DNA of 64,000 bases from Flavobacterium macrobrachii (GCF_014486675.1 NZ_JACTAC010000002.1:1-64000), one strand, 5' to 3'; numbered from the stretch's first letter, positions 50,217-60,097 are shown. Made by a program: numbers and translations. The notes: generated by a model not told the origin, from the letters alone.

Positions 50217-52343
50217 ATGACCAACATACAATTTATTCAAAACCAAATCAATGTTCCGATAAAAGGAATTGAAAATACCATTAATTTACTAAACGAAGAT
50301 TGCACTATTCCGTTTATTTCTCGTTACCGAAAAGACCAAACCGGAAATTTAGACGAAGTTATAATTGAGCAAATTGCCAAACTTTCCAAGCAATACGACG
50401 AAATTGTAAAACGAAAAGAAAGCATTTTAATATCCATTGAAGAACAAGGACAACTTTCGCTAGAATTGAAATCTAAAATTGAAAAATCATTTGATTTACT
50501 AGAACTTGAAGATTTCTATTTGCCTTATAAAAAGAAGAAAAAAACACGCGCCGATGTTGCTCGTGAAAACGGATTAGAAACTTTGGCAAAAATTATAATG
50601 TCGCAAGCAAATGACGATATCGACTTCATTTCGTCAAAATATTTGAATAAAAATGTTACCAACGAAGACGAAGCTTTGCAAGGTGCGCGCGATATTATTG
50701 CCGAATGGGTAAACGAAAATATAGCCGTTAGAAAAAGCTTGAGAAGATTATATAATAGAAAAGCAATCATTGAAACCAAAGTTGTAAAAAAGAAATCGGA
50801 AGAAGAAGAAGCTCAAAAATTCAAACAATATTTCGATTGGTCTGAACCTATTTCAAAAGCGCCATCGCACCGATTGTTAGCCATGCTACGTGCCGAAAAT
50901 GAAGGTTTTATAAAATTAAAAATTGAAACCAATCTTGATGAAGTTTATGATATAATTGATGAATTAGTTATCAAAAACGGAAACAGTCCTTCTATTAATC
51001 ATGTTCAACTCGCAATTGAAGACAGTTATAAACGATTACTTCATCCAGCAATATCTAACGAAACGTTGCAAGAAGCCAAAGCTAAAGCCGATAAAACTGC
51101 CATCGATGTTTTTGCAAATAATTTAGGGCAACTTTTGCTCGCGCCACCATTAGGAGAAAAAAGAATTTTGGCAATCGATCCAGGTTTTCGTAGCGGTTGC
51201 AAAATTGTGTGTTTGGACGAAAAAGGCGATTTATTGTACAACGAAACTATTTATCCGCATGCTCCACAAAACGAAAGTGCAATGGCGATGAAAAAAATAA
51301 AATCGATGGTCAATGCATATAACATTGAAGCCATTTCTATTGGAAACGGAACAGCTTCTCGCGAAACTGAATTTTTCATCAAGAAAATTGCTTTCGATAA
51401 ACCAGTTCAAGTTTTTGTAGTTTCAGAAGCTGGCGCATCAGTTTATTCAGCGAGTAAAATTGCTCGTGATGAATTTCCAAATTATGATGTAACCGTTCGA
51501 GGTTCGGTTTCTATTGGACGACGACTTTCCGATCCATTGGCAGAATTGGTAAAAATCGATGCAAAATCCATTGGAGTTGGACAATATCAACACGATGTTG
51601 ACCAAACTAAGCTAAAAGAAGAATTAGATACAGTAGTTGTTCGTTGCGTGAATTCTGTTGGAATAAACATCAATACGGCGAGCAAATCGTTGTTAAGTTA
51701 TGTATCTGGAATAGGCGAGAAGATGGCGGAAAATATCGTGGCTTATCGTTCTGAAAACGGACCTTTTGAAGATAGAAAACAAATCAAAGAAGTGCCGCGT
51801 TTGGGCGAAAAAGCATACCAACAAGCCGCAGCATTCATCCGAATAAAAGATGGAAAAAATCCGTTAGATAATTCGGCAGTTCATCCCGAAGCGTATTCCA
51901 TTGTTGAAAAAATGGCTAAAGATTTGAAAATTTCTGTAAACGAATTAATCGCCAACAAAGAAAAAATCGCCTTAATAAAACCCGAAAATTACATCACCAA
52001 CGAAATTGGAATTTTGGGAATAAAAGACATTCTAAAAGAACTTGAAAAACCAGGATTAGATCCAAGAAAAGCGGCAAAAGTTTTTGAATTTGATCCAAGC
52101 GTAACTTCCATAAAAAATGTAAAAACGGGAATGATTTTACCTGGAATTGTCAACAACATTACAGCTTTTGGTTGCTTTGTCGATATTGGAATAAAAGAAA
52201 GCGGTTTGGTTCATATTTCGCAACTCAAAGAAGGATTTGTTTCTGATGTAAATGAAGTGGTAAAATTACACCAACACGTTCAAGTAAAAGTAGTTGAGGT
52301 TGATGAAGACCGAAAACGTATTCAGTTGACGATGATACTTTAA
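50217..52343 (+). CDS. tex: RNA-binding protein Tex
   Basis: The 708-residue protein has the full Tex layout: an N-terminal helical region (NEDCTIPFISRYRKDQTGNL), a YqgF/RNase H-like domain (RILAIDPGFRSGCKIVCLD near residue 322), helix-hairpin-helix motifs (YVSGIGEKMAENIVAYRSENG near 500) and a C-terminal S1 domain (GMILPGIVNNITAFGCFVDIG near 637). It acts on transcription or RNA in the cytosol. A perfect inverted repeat follows its stop. Confidence 0.94.
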   Translation: MTNIQFIQNQINVPIKGIENTINLLNEDCTIPFISRYRKDQTGNLDEVIIEQIAKLSKQYDEIVKRKESILISIEEQGQLSLELKSKIEKSFDLLELEDFYLPYKKKKKTRADVARENGLETLAKIIMSQANDDIDFISSKYLNKNVTNEDEALQGARDIIAEWVNENIAVRKSLRRLYNRKAIIETKVVKKKSEEEEAQKFKQYFDWSEPISKAPSHRLLAMLRAENEGFIKLKIETNLDEVYDIIDELVIKNGNSPSINHVQLAIEDSYKRLLHPAISNETLQEAKAKADKTAIDVFANNLGQLLLAPPLGEKRILAIDPGFRSGCKIVCLDEKGDLLYNETIYPHAPQNESAMAMKKIKSMVNAYNIEAISIGNGTASRETEFFIKKIAFDKPVQVFVVSEAGASVYSASKIARDEFPNYDVTVRGSVSIGRRLSDPLAELVKIDAKSIGVGQYQHDVDQTKLKEELDTVVVRCVNSVGININTASKSLLSYVSGIGEKMAENIVAYRSENGPFEDRKQIKEVPRLGEKAYQQAAAFIRIKDGKNPLDNSAVHPEAYSIVEKMAKDLKISVNELIANKEKIALIKPENYITNEIGILGIKDILKELEKPGLDPRKAAKVFEFDPSVTSIKNVKTGMILPGIVNNITAFGCFVDIGIKESGLVHISQLKEGFVSDVNEVVKLHQHVQVKVVEVDEDRKRIQLTMIL

Positions 52344-52355
52344 TAAGTAAAAAAC

Positions 52356-52399
52356 AAAATTCCAAATTCCAATTGTTTACAAATGGAATTTGGAATTTT
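52356..52399. terminator. Bidirectional terminator between tex and tatA
   Basis: AAAATTCCAAATTCCA (52356-52371) pairs exactly with TGGAATTTGGAATTTT (52384-52399) over a 12-nt loop. It lies 12 bp past the tex stop and 19 bp from the convergent tatA stop. Confidence 0.8.
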
Positions 52400-52418
52400 A
52401 AAAATTGGAATTTACTAT

Positions 52419-52601
52419 TTATTTAGATTCTTCTTCTTTTTTAGAATTTGCAGGTTGTTTTTCTTCACCTTTTGAAGCGTCTTTAAATTCCTTAATACCA
52501 GTTCCAAGACCTTTCATTAATTCTGGAATTTTTTTACCTCCAAAAAGCAACAAAACAATCACTAAAATTACGATTATTTCGGTCATACCAAATCTTCCCA
52601 T
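52419..52601 (-). CDS. tatA: Sec-independent translocase subunit TatA/TatE
   Basis: The 60-residue protein has the TatA hallmark: a short periplasmic N-terminus, one membrane helix ([16 protein letters not shown]), the hinge [22 protein letters not shown] and a charged tail. It forms the pore of the twin-arginine pathway. It is the only leftward gene to the right of the candidate origin. tatC is not in the window. Confidence 0.92.
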   Translation of the reverse strand: MGRFGMTEIIVILVIVLLLFGGKKIPELMKGLGTGIKEFKDASKGEEKQPANSKKEEESK

Positions 52602-52734
52602 GATATAAATTTTTAAGCTTTCGCTGATTTTTATTTGAATAATGAGACAAAGGTAAAAAGAAAATGAATGTATTTGTCTTAAAACTATAATAAATGTGCC
52701 GAAACTACGTTTAAATTATAAAATATTTAATTTC

Positions 52735-52742
52735 TATATTTG
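52735..52742 (+). promoter_or_regulatory. -7 element of the M23 peptidase gene
   Basis: TATATTTG lies 19 bp before the ATG at 52762 and is a perfect -7 match. It argues against the in-frame upstream start at 52696. Confidence 0.5.
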
Positions 52743-52761
52743 TAAAACAATACTAAAAAAC

Positions 52762-53631
52762 ATGTCTGAAAAAAGACTGAAACGAAAAATCATCAAGAAA
52801 AAGCTATTCACAAAAAACCGTTTGGTTATTTTGAACGAAGACACTTTTGAAGAAATTTTTTCGTTGCGATTAACTTTAATGAATGTTTTTGTGGTAGCAA
52901 CAGTTGGTGCTTTGCTGATTATTTTTGTGACTACATTCATCATTGCTTTTACACCACTTCGCGAATATATTCCAGGTTATGCTTCATCAAAATTGAAAAA
53001 AGACGCTACTGAATTAGCTTTAAAATCTGATTCATTAGCTTTAGCATTGAAAAAAAATGAAGCCTACATTGCATCTATCAAAAAAGTATTAACTGGCGAT
53101 TTAGATTACACAAAATTCAGTAAAGACTCGCTTTTAGTTGAACCAATCCAACCTGTTGAAGAAACTGATGTAAAAGCATCTGAAGATGAATTAAAACTCA
53201 GAGAAACAGTAAATCAAGAAGACAAATACAATCTTTTTGAAAAAGCAAAACCAAAGGTTAGTATTGTATTATTTGCGCCAGCAAAAGGAATTATAACTGA
53301 AAAATTTAATCCAAAAAACAAGCATTTTGCAGTAGATGTTGCTTTGGCAAAAAACACACCGATAAAAGCTACGCTTAGCGGAACAGTCATTTTTGCCGAT
53401 TGGACTCCGTCAACCGGAAATGTAATTATCATTCGTCATAATAACGGATTTATTTCGGCTTATAAACACGCGGCATCATTAACAGCAAGTCAAGGCGATA
53501 CTGTGAAAACTGGAGAAGTAATTGCACTTGCCGGTTCCACCGGAAGCGAATCAACCGGAATTCATCTGCATTTTGAACTATGGAAAGATGGTTTCCCAAT
53601 CGATCCAAGTATTTTTATAAAATTTGAATAA
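52762..53631 (+). CDS. M23 family peptidoglycan metallopeptidase
   Basis: From the ATG at 52762 the product has 289 residues. It has one membrane helix at about 38-60, then a coiled region and a C-terminal LytM domain. Zinc ligands are His and Asp in NKHFAVDVALAKN and the HxH pair in STGIHLHFELWKDG. Such enzymes cut peptide cross-bridges or regulate amidases during cell growth and division. It is followed by an SdpI-like gene whose start lies right after its stop. Confidence 0.9.
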   Translation: MSEKRLKRKIIKKKLFTKNRLVILNEDTFEEIFSLRLTLMNVFVVATVGALLIIFVTTFIIAFTPLREYIPGYASSKLKKDATELALKSDSLALALKKNEAYIASIKKVLTGDLDYTKFSKDSLLVEPIQPVEETDVKASEDELKLRETVNQEDKYNLFEKAKPKVSIVLFAPAKGIITEKFNPKNKHFAVDVALAKNTPIKATLSGTVIFADWTPSTGNVIIIRHNNGFISAYKHAASLTASQGDTVKTGEVIALAGSTGSESTGIHLHFELWKDGFPIDPSIFIKFE

Positions 53632-53632
53632 C

Positions 53633-53998
53633 ATGGAAGCAATTTTAATATATATAATTGAAAATCTGTTTTTTATGCCTTTTTTAATCGGTATTATTTT
53701 TGTCATTACGGCTTTAATTATGCTACGATTTCCGCCAAAAAATATCAATTATTTATACGGATATCGAACAGGAAATTCAATGAAAAACCAAGAAGTTTGG
53801 AATTTCTCTCAAAAGTATTCGTCCATTAAAATGATACAAAGCGGACTGTTTTTGGTTGCTATTTCGTTTTTAGGAATGGTATTTCATCCTGATGAAAAAG
53901 TTCAGTTAATCGTTGGAATTGGCTTATCGATTCTGGTTTGTGTTTTCTTATTTTATACAACTGAAAAAGCCATCAAAAAGAATTTCCCAAATCTTTAG
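53633..53998 (+). CDS. SdpI/YhfL family membrane protein
   Basis: The 121-residue protein has three membrane segments and the family motif YGYRTGNSMKNQEVWNFSQKY near residue 40. The better studied SdpI is an immunity protein against a toxic peptide; here no toxin gene is adjacent, so a general envelope role is as likely. An in-frame start at 53624 overlaps the M23 gene; 53633, immediately after that gene's stop, is preferred. Confidence 0.82.
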   Translation: MEAILIYIIENLFFMPFLIGIIFVITALIMLRFPPKNINYLYGYRTGNSMKNQEVWNFSQKYSSIKMIQSGLFLVAISFLGMVFHPDEKVQLIVGIGLSILVCVFLFYTTEKAIKKNFPNL

Positions 53999-54002
53999 AA
54001 TT

Positions 54003-55487
54003 ATGTCGATTAAGTCATTTGCAGCCCAATTATTTGCCAAACATATCCATAAAAAAACCCAAGCTTGGGCAAATAATCCTGTGGAAACCCAACGCAACGT
54101 TTTCCAAGAATTAATTCATCAAGCAAAAGATACCGTTTTTGGAAAAGACCATCATTTTTCCGAAATCAAAACCTTTGAAGACTTTGCCAAGCATGTTCCA
54201 ATAAGAGATTACGAAGAACTTCGACCTTATATTGACCGAATGGTCAAAGGCGAAGAAAACATACTTTGGAAAGGAAAACCAATTTATTTTGCCAAAACTT
54301 CGGGAACAACATCGGGAGCAAAATACATTCCGCTGACCAAAGAATCAATGCCGTTTCACATTCAAGCAGCGCGAAATGCTATTTTAAGCTACATATACGA
54401 AACTGGAAAAGCAGATTTTGTTGATGGCAAAATGATTTTCCTGCAAGGAAGTCCAATTTTAGAAGACAAAAACGGAATTAAACTCGGGCGACTTTCGGGA
54501 ATTGTAGCTCATTTTGTTCCAAAATACCTTCAAAAAAACCGAATGCCAAGCTGGGAAACCAATTGTATTGACGATTGGGAAACCAAAGTAGATGCGATTG
54601 TCGAAGAAACGTTCAACGAAGATATGAGCGTCATTTCGGGAATTCCGTCTTGGGTGCAAATGTATTTTGAAAAGTTAGAACAAAAAGGAGAAAAACCCGT
54701 TGGCGAAATTTTCAAAAACTTCAATTTGTTCATTTACGGTGGTGTAAATTATGAACCCTATCGAGCCAAATTTGAAAAACTCATCGGGCGAAAAGTAGAT
54801 TCAATTGAACTTTTTCCAGCTTCCGAAGGATTTTTTGCCTATCAAGATTCGCAAAAAGAAAAAGGAATGTTACTGCTTTTAAATTCGGGAATTTTCTACG
54901 AATTTGTAAAATCAGATGAGTTTTTTACAACCAATCCAAAACGATACACCATTGGCGAAGTCGAACTTGGCGTAAACTACGTTTTGTTACTTTCTACCAA
55001 CGCCGGACTTTGGGCTTACAACATCGGCGATACCGTTCAATTCACGAGTTTGAAACCATATCGCGTTATCGTTTCGGGCAGAATTAAGCATTACATTTCG
55101 GCATTTGGCGAGCACGTTATCGGCAAAGAAGTTGAAACAGCGCTCAAAGAAGCGATGGAAAATACAACCATCAGCGTCAACGAATTTACCGTTGCGCCAC
55201 AAATCAATCCAAATCAAGGATTGCCGTATCACGAATGGTTTATCGAATTTGAAAGCGAACCCGAAAACATGAACGAATTTGCCTTGAAAATCGATAATGC
55301 CATGCGAAAACAAAATGTTTATTACGACGATTTGATTGTTGGCAACGTGTTGCGAACACTTGTAATTACAAAAGTGCCGAAAAACGGTTTCCAAGAGTAC
55401 ATGAAATCCATTGGTAAACTCGGCGGACAAAATAAATTACCAAGATTGAGCAACGACAGAAAAATTGCAGATTTTTTTACTAATTAG
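54003..55487 (+). CDS. GH3 auxin-responsive promoter family protein (adenylate-forming)
   Basis: The start is set at 54003 (MSIKSFAAQLFAKHIHKK), giving 494 residues, 4 bp after the SdpI-like gene. GH3 motifs are the nucleotide site FAKTSGTTSGAKYIPLT, the acyl-adenylate block ELFPASEGFFAYQ and YNIGDTVQFTSL. Plant GH3 enzymes join amino acids to acyl hormones; bacterial members probably make other acyl-amides. No signal peptide is present. A structured repeat element lies downstream. Confidence 0.9.
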   Translation: MSIKSFAAQLFAKHIHKKTQAWANNPVETQRNVFQELIHQAKDTVFGKDHHFSEIKTFEDFAKHVPIRDYEELRPYIDRMVKGEENILWKGKPIYFAKTSGTTSGAKYIPLTKESMPFHIQAARNAILSYIYETGKADFVDGKMIFLQGSPILEDKNGIKLGRLSGIVAHFVPKYLQKNRMPSWETNCIDDWETKVDAIVEETFNEDMSVISGIPSWVQMYFEKLEQKGEKPVGEIFKNFNLFIYGGVNYEPYRAKFEKLIGRKVDSIELFPASEGFFAYQDSQKEKGMLLLLNSGIFYEFVKSDEFFTTNPKRYTIGEVELGVNYVLLLSTNAGLWAYNIGDTVQFTSLKPYRVIVSGRIKHYISAFGEHVIGKEVETALKEAMENTTISVNEFTVAPQINPNQGLPYHEWFIEFESEPENMNEFALKIDNAMRKQNVYYDDLIVGNVLRTLVITKVPKNGFQEYMKSIGKLGGQNKLPRLSNDRKIADFFTN

Positions 55488-55515
55488 AAGCGAAAAGCTC
55501 GGGCATTTTTGCCAA

Positions 55516-55627
55516 CCATTTTCCCGCTTTTCGCAGTATCTTTTTGTCACATCGTGGCATCCCGAAGTTTCGGGAGAGATGCAAATCGTCAAAAGACAAA
55601 AAGGATACTTGCTTCAATCAGGGCTAA
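55516..55627 (-). ncRNA. Structured intergenic element, copy B (possible Flavo-1-type RNA)
   Basis: Read on the minus strand it begins TTAGCCCTGATTGAAG and ends CGAAAAGCGGGAAAATGG, the same blocks as copy A at 33681-33760. The central stem (ATCCTTTTTGTC / GACAAAAAGAT) encloses a second hairpin (GCAT..CCCGAA / TTCGGG..ATGC) that copy A lacks. It is antisense to the neighbouring genes and ends 17 bp before the next start codon. Confidence 0.55.
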
Positions 55628-55643
55628 AAAAGAAACAAAAGGA

Positions 55644-56519
55644 ATGAAAATAAACATTTTTATAGTATTATTTTTTCTAAAAACAATTTGGCTTTCCGCT
55701 CAAACCAAAGGCATTGTCGTTGACGAAAACAACCTACAAATTCCTTATGTCAACATATGGGTTGAAGGCGAAAACATTGGAACAACATCCGAAGAAAACG
55801 GAACTTTCATCATCGACAGCAACGACGGAAACAAAAATTTGATATTCAACATTTTGGGTTTTGAGAAAAAAATAATAAAACTTTCCGAAGCCAAAAAAGT
55901 CGTTTTGCAATCACTAACCAACGAACTCAACGAAATTGTCATTGTCAATAAAAAAGAAACAAAAGAAATAGAAATTGGTCAAGTAGAAAATGCCATTCTT
56001 CAAGCTTTTGAAAACGGACCAAAAATTGACGTTAAATATTTTCCCTACAATCCAAAATACAAAAGCACAAGATACATCAAACAAGTTAGAATTCTAACCG
56101 ACAGCAAACTCGAAACAGCAACACTAAAAATTCATTTTTATGCAGTGGACGAAAACGGATTACCAGGAGAAAAACTCTTGAAGAAAGATTTTATCGTTAC
56201 CATCAAAAAAGGCGGAAGAAACAATAAAATCAATGTATCCAAATTCAATTTAGCAATCCCAAAAACTGGAATTTTTGTAGGTTTTGAAAAACTAATGATT
56301 GAAAGTAACAAAGAAGAAAAAACCATCACCGATCCAAATACCAAAGTAACCACAACCAAGCGAACCTATTATCCGTTGTTGCTTTACAATTATATTGACA
56401 GGGATTTTATCTACACGTTTTCGGGTGGAAAATGGATAAAAGAAACAGCAGAAACCAAAGGAATAACGACCAAAATTGACGCTTATCAACCAGCAATTAA
56501 CCTTATCCTAACTAATTAA
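55644..56519 (+). CDS. Secreted carboxypeptidase-regulatory-like domain protein
   Basis: The start is set at 55644 (MKINIFIVLFFLKTIWLSAQ, a signal peptide), giving 291 residues; an upstream in-frame start would read through the structured element. The CarboxypepD-regulatory domain occupies about 20-95 (TKGIVVDENNLQIPYVNIWVEGENIGTTSEENGTF), followed by LNEIVIVNKK. The remaining beta-rich part is unnamed (KSTRYIKQVRILTDSK, KIHFYAVDENGLPGEKLL). It is likely periplasmic and outer-membrane associated. Confidence 0.82.
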   Translation: MKINIFIVLFFLKTIWLSAQTKGIVVDENNLQIPYVNIWVEGENIGTTSEENGTFIIDSNDGNKNLIFNILGFEKKIIKLSEAKKVVLQSLTNELNEIVIVNKKETKEIEIGQVENAILQAFENGPKIDVKYFPYNPKYKSTRYIKQVRILTDSKLETATLKIHFYAVDENGLPGEKLLKKDFIVTIKKGGRNNKINVSKFNLAIPKTGIFVGFEKLMIESNKEEKTITDPNTKVTTTKRTYYPLLLYNYIDRDFIYTFSGGKWIKETAETKGITTKIDAYQPAINLILTN

Positions 56520-56532
56520 ACCGCAAAATCAG

Positions 56533-56540
56533 TATATTTG
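56533..56540 (+). promoter_or_regulatory. -7 element of the DUF6909-type gene
   Basis: TATATTTG lies 21 bp before the ATG at 56562. It is a perfect -7 match without a clear -33 TTG. Confidence 0.45.
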
Positions 56541-56561
56541 CAGGTTAGAAAATAAAAATTA

Positions 56562-58253
56562 ATGAAAGAAATTAAGAACATTTCGCGCTCACGAGCGCAA
56601 GAGTCGTCAGCAGCTATTGAACGACTGTACATTACCATGAGACATTTATTCAACAGAGGTTTTTATAAACCAATGGGTGTTTCGGGTGAAACTTTGAGAG
56701 AAGCATTGCTTTCTCTTCGACCAGAAATTTATGGAAGTATTGCCGAAGAAAAAGTAGAACTTAACGGTTTACTTTATGTTATAGAACGACTTCCTGTTGG
56801 TATTGAAGAATGTCGTTACATCAATTTAACTTCAGACGAAGGTTATTCAAAATCCCATTTTCAAGCAATTGTTCCGCCAAAAAGAAGACGTAATTGTTAT
56901 CGAATTGACGAAGAACAAATGAATGTTGAAATCACTCGTGGACGTTCAGATATTTATGATATTTTGACGCATTTGACTTTTATTTTTATTGAATCGCATA
57001 AAATTAAAGATAGAGTTTTATTGGATGATATTGAAGTAGAAGTAACGCGTGATTGGCAAAAATTGGAGCAAGCCGTTCTTCAAAATAAAAAGCTTTCGCA
57101 AAAAGAAAAAGAAATTGCAATTTCTCATGCTGCTAATGTTTTAGGAAGAAGTTTTTCGGAAGTTTTGGATATTTATGACGCATTTGGAACTGCAGAAAAG
57201 CCAGATCGATTTTTGCACGTAATCTATTGGTTAGGAAAAATTGCTATTGAAGAAATCGTAGATAATAATAAACGAACAATTACGTTTAGTCCAATTTTGA
57301 GAGAACGTTTAGGACATCATATTCATGGTGAAATTTGGGCGCATTCAATAAAAAATAAGTTAAAAGACAACAATTTACTCGATAGACCAATTCATATAAT
57401 CAGTGCTAATATGCATAGTGTTATGAATTCTGTTTTTGCGCCAAGTGTTTTAGCTGCAAAATATAAAGGAAAAGAAGAATATCAAATTTATGAAGATTTG
57501 AGCGCTTCATCTAACAAGGATTTACGCAAAAAAGTTGAAGATTTTGCCTTGCTAAATGGAATGATTTCTATTCCAGACGAATCGGGAACCAATATTGATG
57601 TTCAAATTTTTGATACGGCAAAATTCGATTGGAAAAAAACCGCTTTTCCATCAGCAAAAGTTGGAAAATTAGCTCCGGTTTTAATTGTTATGGATTATGC
57701 ATTTGGAGAGCAAGCTTTTGAAACTATCGATGAATTGTTAAAACCTTTCAAAGATGGAAAAAACAGAACGTTTTTAAATGTAGAATCGGTTTCAATCATG
57801 GGTAAAGCAGGAATTCTTGAAGGTGGAAAAGGTGATATTATGATACCATCAGCGCACATCAATGAAGGAACGGCTGATAATTATCCGTTTGAAAATGAGT
57901 TGACAGCTTCAATGTTTGAAGGACATGATATTCCCGTTTTTGCTGGACCAATGGTCACAGTTCTTGGAACATCGCTTCAAAATAAAGATTTATTGAAGTT
58001 TTTCCACGAATCAACATGGGAAGTTATTGGACTAGAAATGGAAGGTGCTTATTATCAAAAGGCAATTCAATCGGCATCAAAAATCAGAAAAAGCATTCCG
58101 CAAAATGTAAAAGTTCGTTATGCGTATTATGCTTCAGATAATCCATTGGAAACCGGAAGTACGTTAGCTTCTGGAGGTTTAGGAACTACTGGAGTAAAAC
58201 CTACTTATTTGATTACGATTAAAATATTAGAACAAATTTTTAACACCAAATAA
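56562..58253 (+). CDS. DUF6909-type protein with a nucleoside-phosphorylase-like C-terminal half
   Basis: The 563-residue protein is highly typical of Flavobacteriia (SRSRAQESSAAIERLYITMRHLFNRGFYKP at the start) but has no proven function. The C-terminal half has features seen in nucleoside phosphorylases and AMP nucleosidases: HINEGTADNYPF, VFAGPMVTVLGTSLQ and WEVIGLEMEGAYYQKAI, where MEG is the usual ribose-binding motif. A nucleotide- or nucleoside-binding role is inference. It is followed after 2 bp by the chain-length gene. Confidence 0.72.
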   Translation: MKEIKNISRSRAQESSAAIERLYITMRHLFNRGFYKPMGVSGETLREALLSLRPEIYGSIAEEKVELNGLLYVIERLPVGIEECRYINLTSDEGYSKSHFQAIVPPKRRRNCYRIDEEQMNVEITRGRSDIYDILTHLTFIFIESHKIKDRVLLDDIEVEVTRDWQKLEQAVLQNKKLSQKEKEIAISHAANVLGRSFSEVLDIYDAFGTAEKPDRFLHVIYWLGKIAIEEIVDNNKRTITFSPILRERLGHHIHGEIWAHSIKNKLKDNNLLDRPIHIISANMHSVMNSVFAPSVLAAKYKGKEEYQIYEDLSASSNKDLRKKVEDFALLNGMISIPDESGTNIDVQIFDTAKFDWKKTAFPSAKVGKLAPVLIVMDYAFGEQAFETIDELLKPFKDGKNRTFLNVESVSIMGKAGILEGGKGDIMIPSAHINEGTADNYPFENELTASMFEGHDIPVFAGPMVTVLGTSLQNKDLLKFFHESTWEVIGLEMEGAYYQKAIQSASKIRKSIPQNVKVRYAYYASDNPLETGSTLASGGLGTTGVKPTYLITIKILEQIFNTK

Positions 58254-58255
58254 TT

Positions 58256-59236
58256 ATGAGTACAAACACTCAAAATGACGACAATCAAGAAATTGATTTA
58301 TCACAGATTTCAAGAAAAATTGGCGATTTTTTTGAAGGAATAGCAACTAAAATTTTCAGAGTAATTTTATTCTTTAAAAGAAATATTATTTGGGTTGGAA
58401 TATTGTTTGTTCTTGGAGCTGGACTTGGTTTTTATCTAGATAAAACAACTAAAGTATATGAACATCAGATAGTTGTTACACCAAATTTTGGTAGCGTTGA
58501 CTATCTATATGCAAAGATTGAACTTTTAGAATCAAAGATAAAAGACAGTGACACAATTTTCTTGAAGGAAGTTGTTGGTATAAAAGACACAAAGAAATTC
58601 AAGGATATTGAAATTGAACCTATTGCAGATGTTTATAAGTTTATAGAGAACAAGGAACAAAACTTTGAATTAATTAAATTGATGTCAGAAGATGGAGATA
58701 TTAAAAAGGTTCTAAGTGAAAGTTTAACGAGTAAAAATTATCCTTATCATTTGTTAAAATTCGTTACTTTAAATGAGACTGATTATGAAAAAACTGTATC
58801 GCCAATATTGAATTATTTAAATAAATCCGACTATTATTCACTTATTCAAAAAGAATACCTGAATAATGTTAAGATCAAAATGGCTGAGAATGATTCTATT
58901 ATTGGACAAATAAATGGTGTGTTAAATGCCTTTTCTTCTAATGTAAACGGTTCACAAAAAAGTGATAAACTGGTTTATTACAATGAAAATTCTCAGTTGA
59001 ATGATGTAATTAAAACAAAGGATCAGCTTGTGTATGAACAAGGTCAACATAGAATTTCGCTAGTAAATTTAGACAAAATAGTCAAAAATAATTCAGAAGT
59101 ATTGAACATTAAAAATACAGAATCAATAAACGGAAAAATGAAATTAATACTACCGATACTTTTCATATCAATTTTTGTATTAGTTGGATATTTCAAATCT
59201 TTCTACAAAAAACAAATGGCAAAACATAACGCATAA
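58256..59236 (+). CDS. Wzz-like polysaccharide chain-length determinant protein
   Basis: The 326-residue protein has two membrane helices, near residues 45-62 (IIWVGILFVLGAGLGFYL) and 296-313 (LILPILFISIFVLVGYF), around a large periplasmic part with coiled-coil character. This is the polysaccharide co-polymerase layout. It lacks the cytosolic kinase domain of Wzc. It likely sets O-antigen or capsule chain length. It opens the polysaccharide locus, 3 bp before rfbA. Confidence 0.78.
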   Translation: MSTNTQNDDNQEIDLSQISRKIGDFFEGIATKIFRVILFFKRNIIWVGILFVLGAGLGFYLDKTTKVYEHQIVVTPNFGSVDYLYAKIELLESKIKDSDTIFLKEVVGIKDTKKFKDIEIEPIADVYKFIENKEQNFELIKLMSEDGDIKKVLSESLTSKNYPYHLLKFVTLNETDYEKTVSPILNYLNKSDYYSLIQKEYLNNVKIKMAENDSIIGQINGVLNAFSSNVNGSQKSDKLVYYNENSQLNDVIKTKDQLVYEQGQHRISLVNLDKIVKNNSEVLNIKNTESINGKMKLILPILFISIFVLVGYFKSFYKKQMAKHNA

Positions 59237-59239
59237 TTT

Positions 59240-60097
59240 ATGAAAGGAATTATATTAGCTGGTGGATCGGGAACACGATTACATCCATTGACTTTGGCAG
59301 TAAGTAAACAGCTTATGCCAATTTATGACAAACCGATGATTTATTATCCATTGTCAACCTTGATATGGTCAGGAATTAGAGAAATTTTGATTATTTCTAC
59401 ACCACATGATTTACCATTATTTAGACAATTGCTTGGCGATGGTTCTAACTTAGGTTGTCGATTTGAATATGCTGTTCAAGAACATCCAAACGGATTAGCT
59501 GAAGCTTTTATTATTGGAAAGGAATTTATTGGAAATGATAAAGTAGCCTTGGTTTTGGGTGACAATATTTTCTACGGAACAGGACTTTCCGACTTGTTAT
59601 TAGCCAATAATAATCCTGAAGGTGGAATTATTTATGCGTATCATGTTCACGATCCAGAAAGATATGGTGTAGTTGATTTTGATGATAATGGAAATGTTTT
59701 ATCTATCGAAGAAAAGCCAGAAACACCAAAGTCAAATTTTGCTGTTCCAGGAATATATTTTTATGATAATGATGTAGTTGAAATTGCTGCCAATATACAA
59801 CCAAGTCATCGTGGTGAACTTGAAATTACTGATGTAAATAAAGAATATCTACGTCGTGGAAAACTAAAAGTAAGCATACTTGATAGAGGAACAGCATGGC
59901 TTGATACAGGAACATTCAACTCGTTGATGCAAGCAGGTCAATTTGTTCAAGTAATTGAAGAACGCCAAGGATTAAAAATTGGAGCCATTGAAGAAGCTGC
60001 TTTCAAAATGGGTTTCATTGATGCCGAACAATTAAAAAAATTAGCCCAACCACTATTAAAAAGTGGTTATGGAAATCACTTATTAAGTTTAATATAA
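59240..60097 (+). CDS. rfbA: Glucose-1-phosphate thymidylyltransferase
   Basis: The 285-residue enzyme makes dTDP-glucose from dTTP and glucose 1-phosphate, the first step to dTDP-L-rhamnose. The N-terminal nucleotide site is [20 protein letters not shown], followed by [23 protein letters not shown] holds the metal-binding Asp. [21 protein letters not shown] is typical. It directly precedes rfbC with no gap. Confidence 0.96.
   Translation: MKGIILAGGSGTRLHPLTLAVSKQLMPIYDKPMIYYPLSTLIWSGIREILIISTPHDLPLFRQLLGDGSNLGCRFEYAVQEHPNGLAEAFIIGKEFIGNDKVALVLGDNIFYGTGLSDLLLANNNPEGGIIYAYHVHDPERYGVVDFDDNGNVLSIEEKPETPKSNFAVPGIYFYDNDVVEIAANIQPSHRGELEITDVNKEYLRRGKLKVSILDRGTAWLDTGTFNSLMQAGQFVQVIEERQGLKIGAIEEAAFKMGFIDAEQLKKLAQPLLKSGYGNHLLSLI

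Noticed and set aside
54987-55430. 147-residue open frame on the minus strand
   Set aside because: It is fully antisense to the GH3 gene, with Phe/Asn/His-rich composition typical of a shadow frame.
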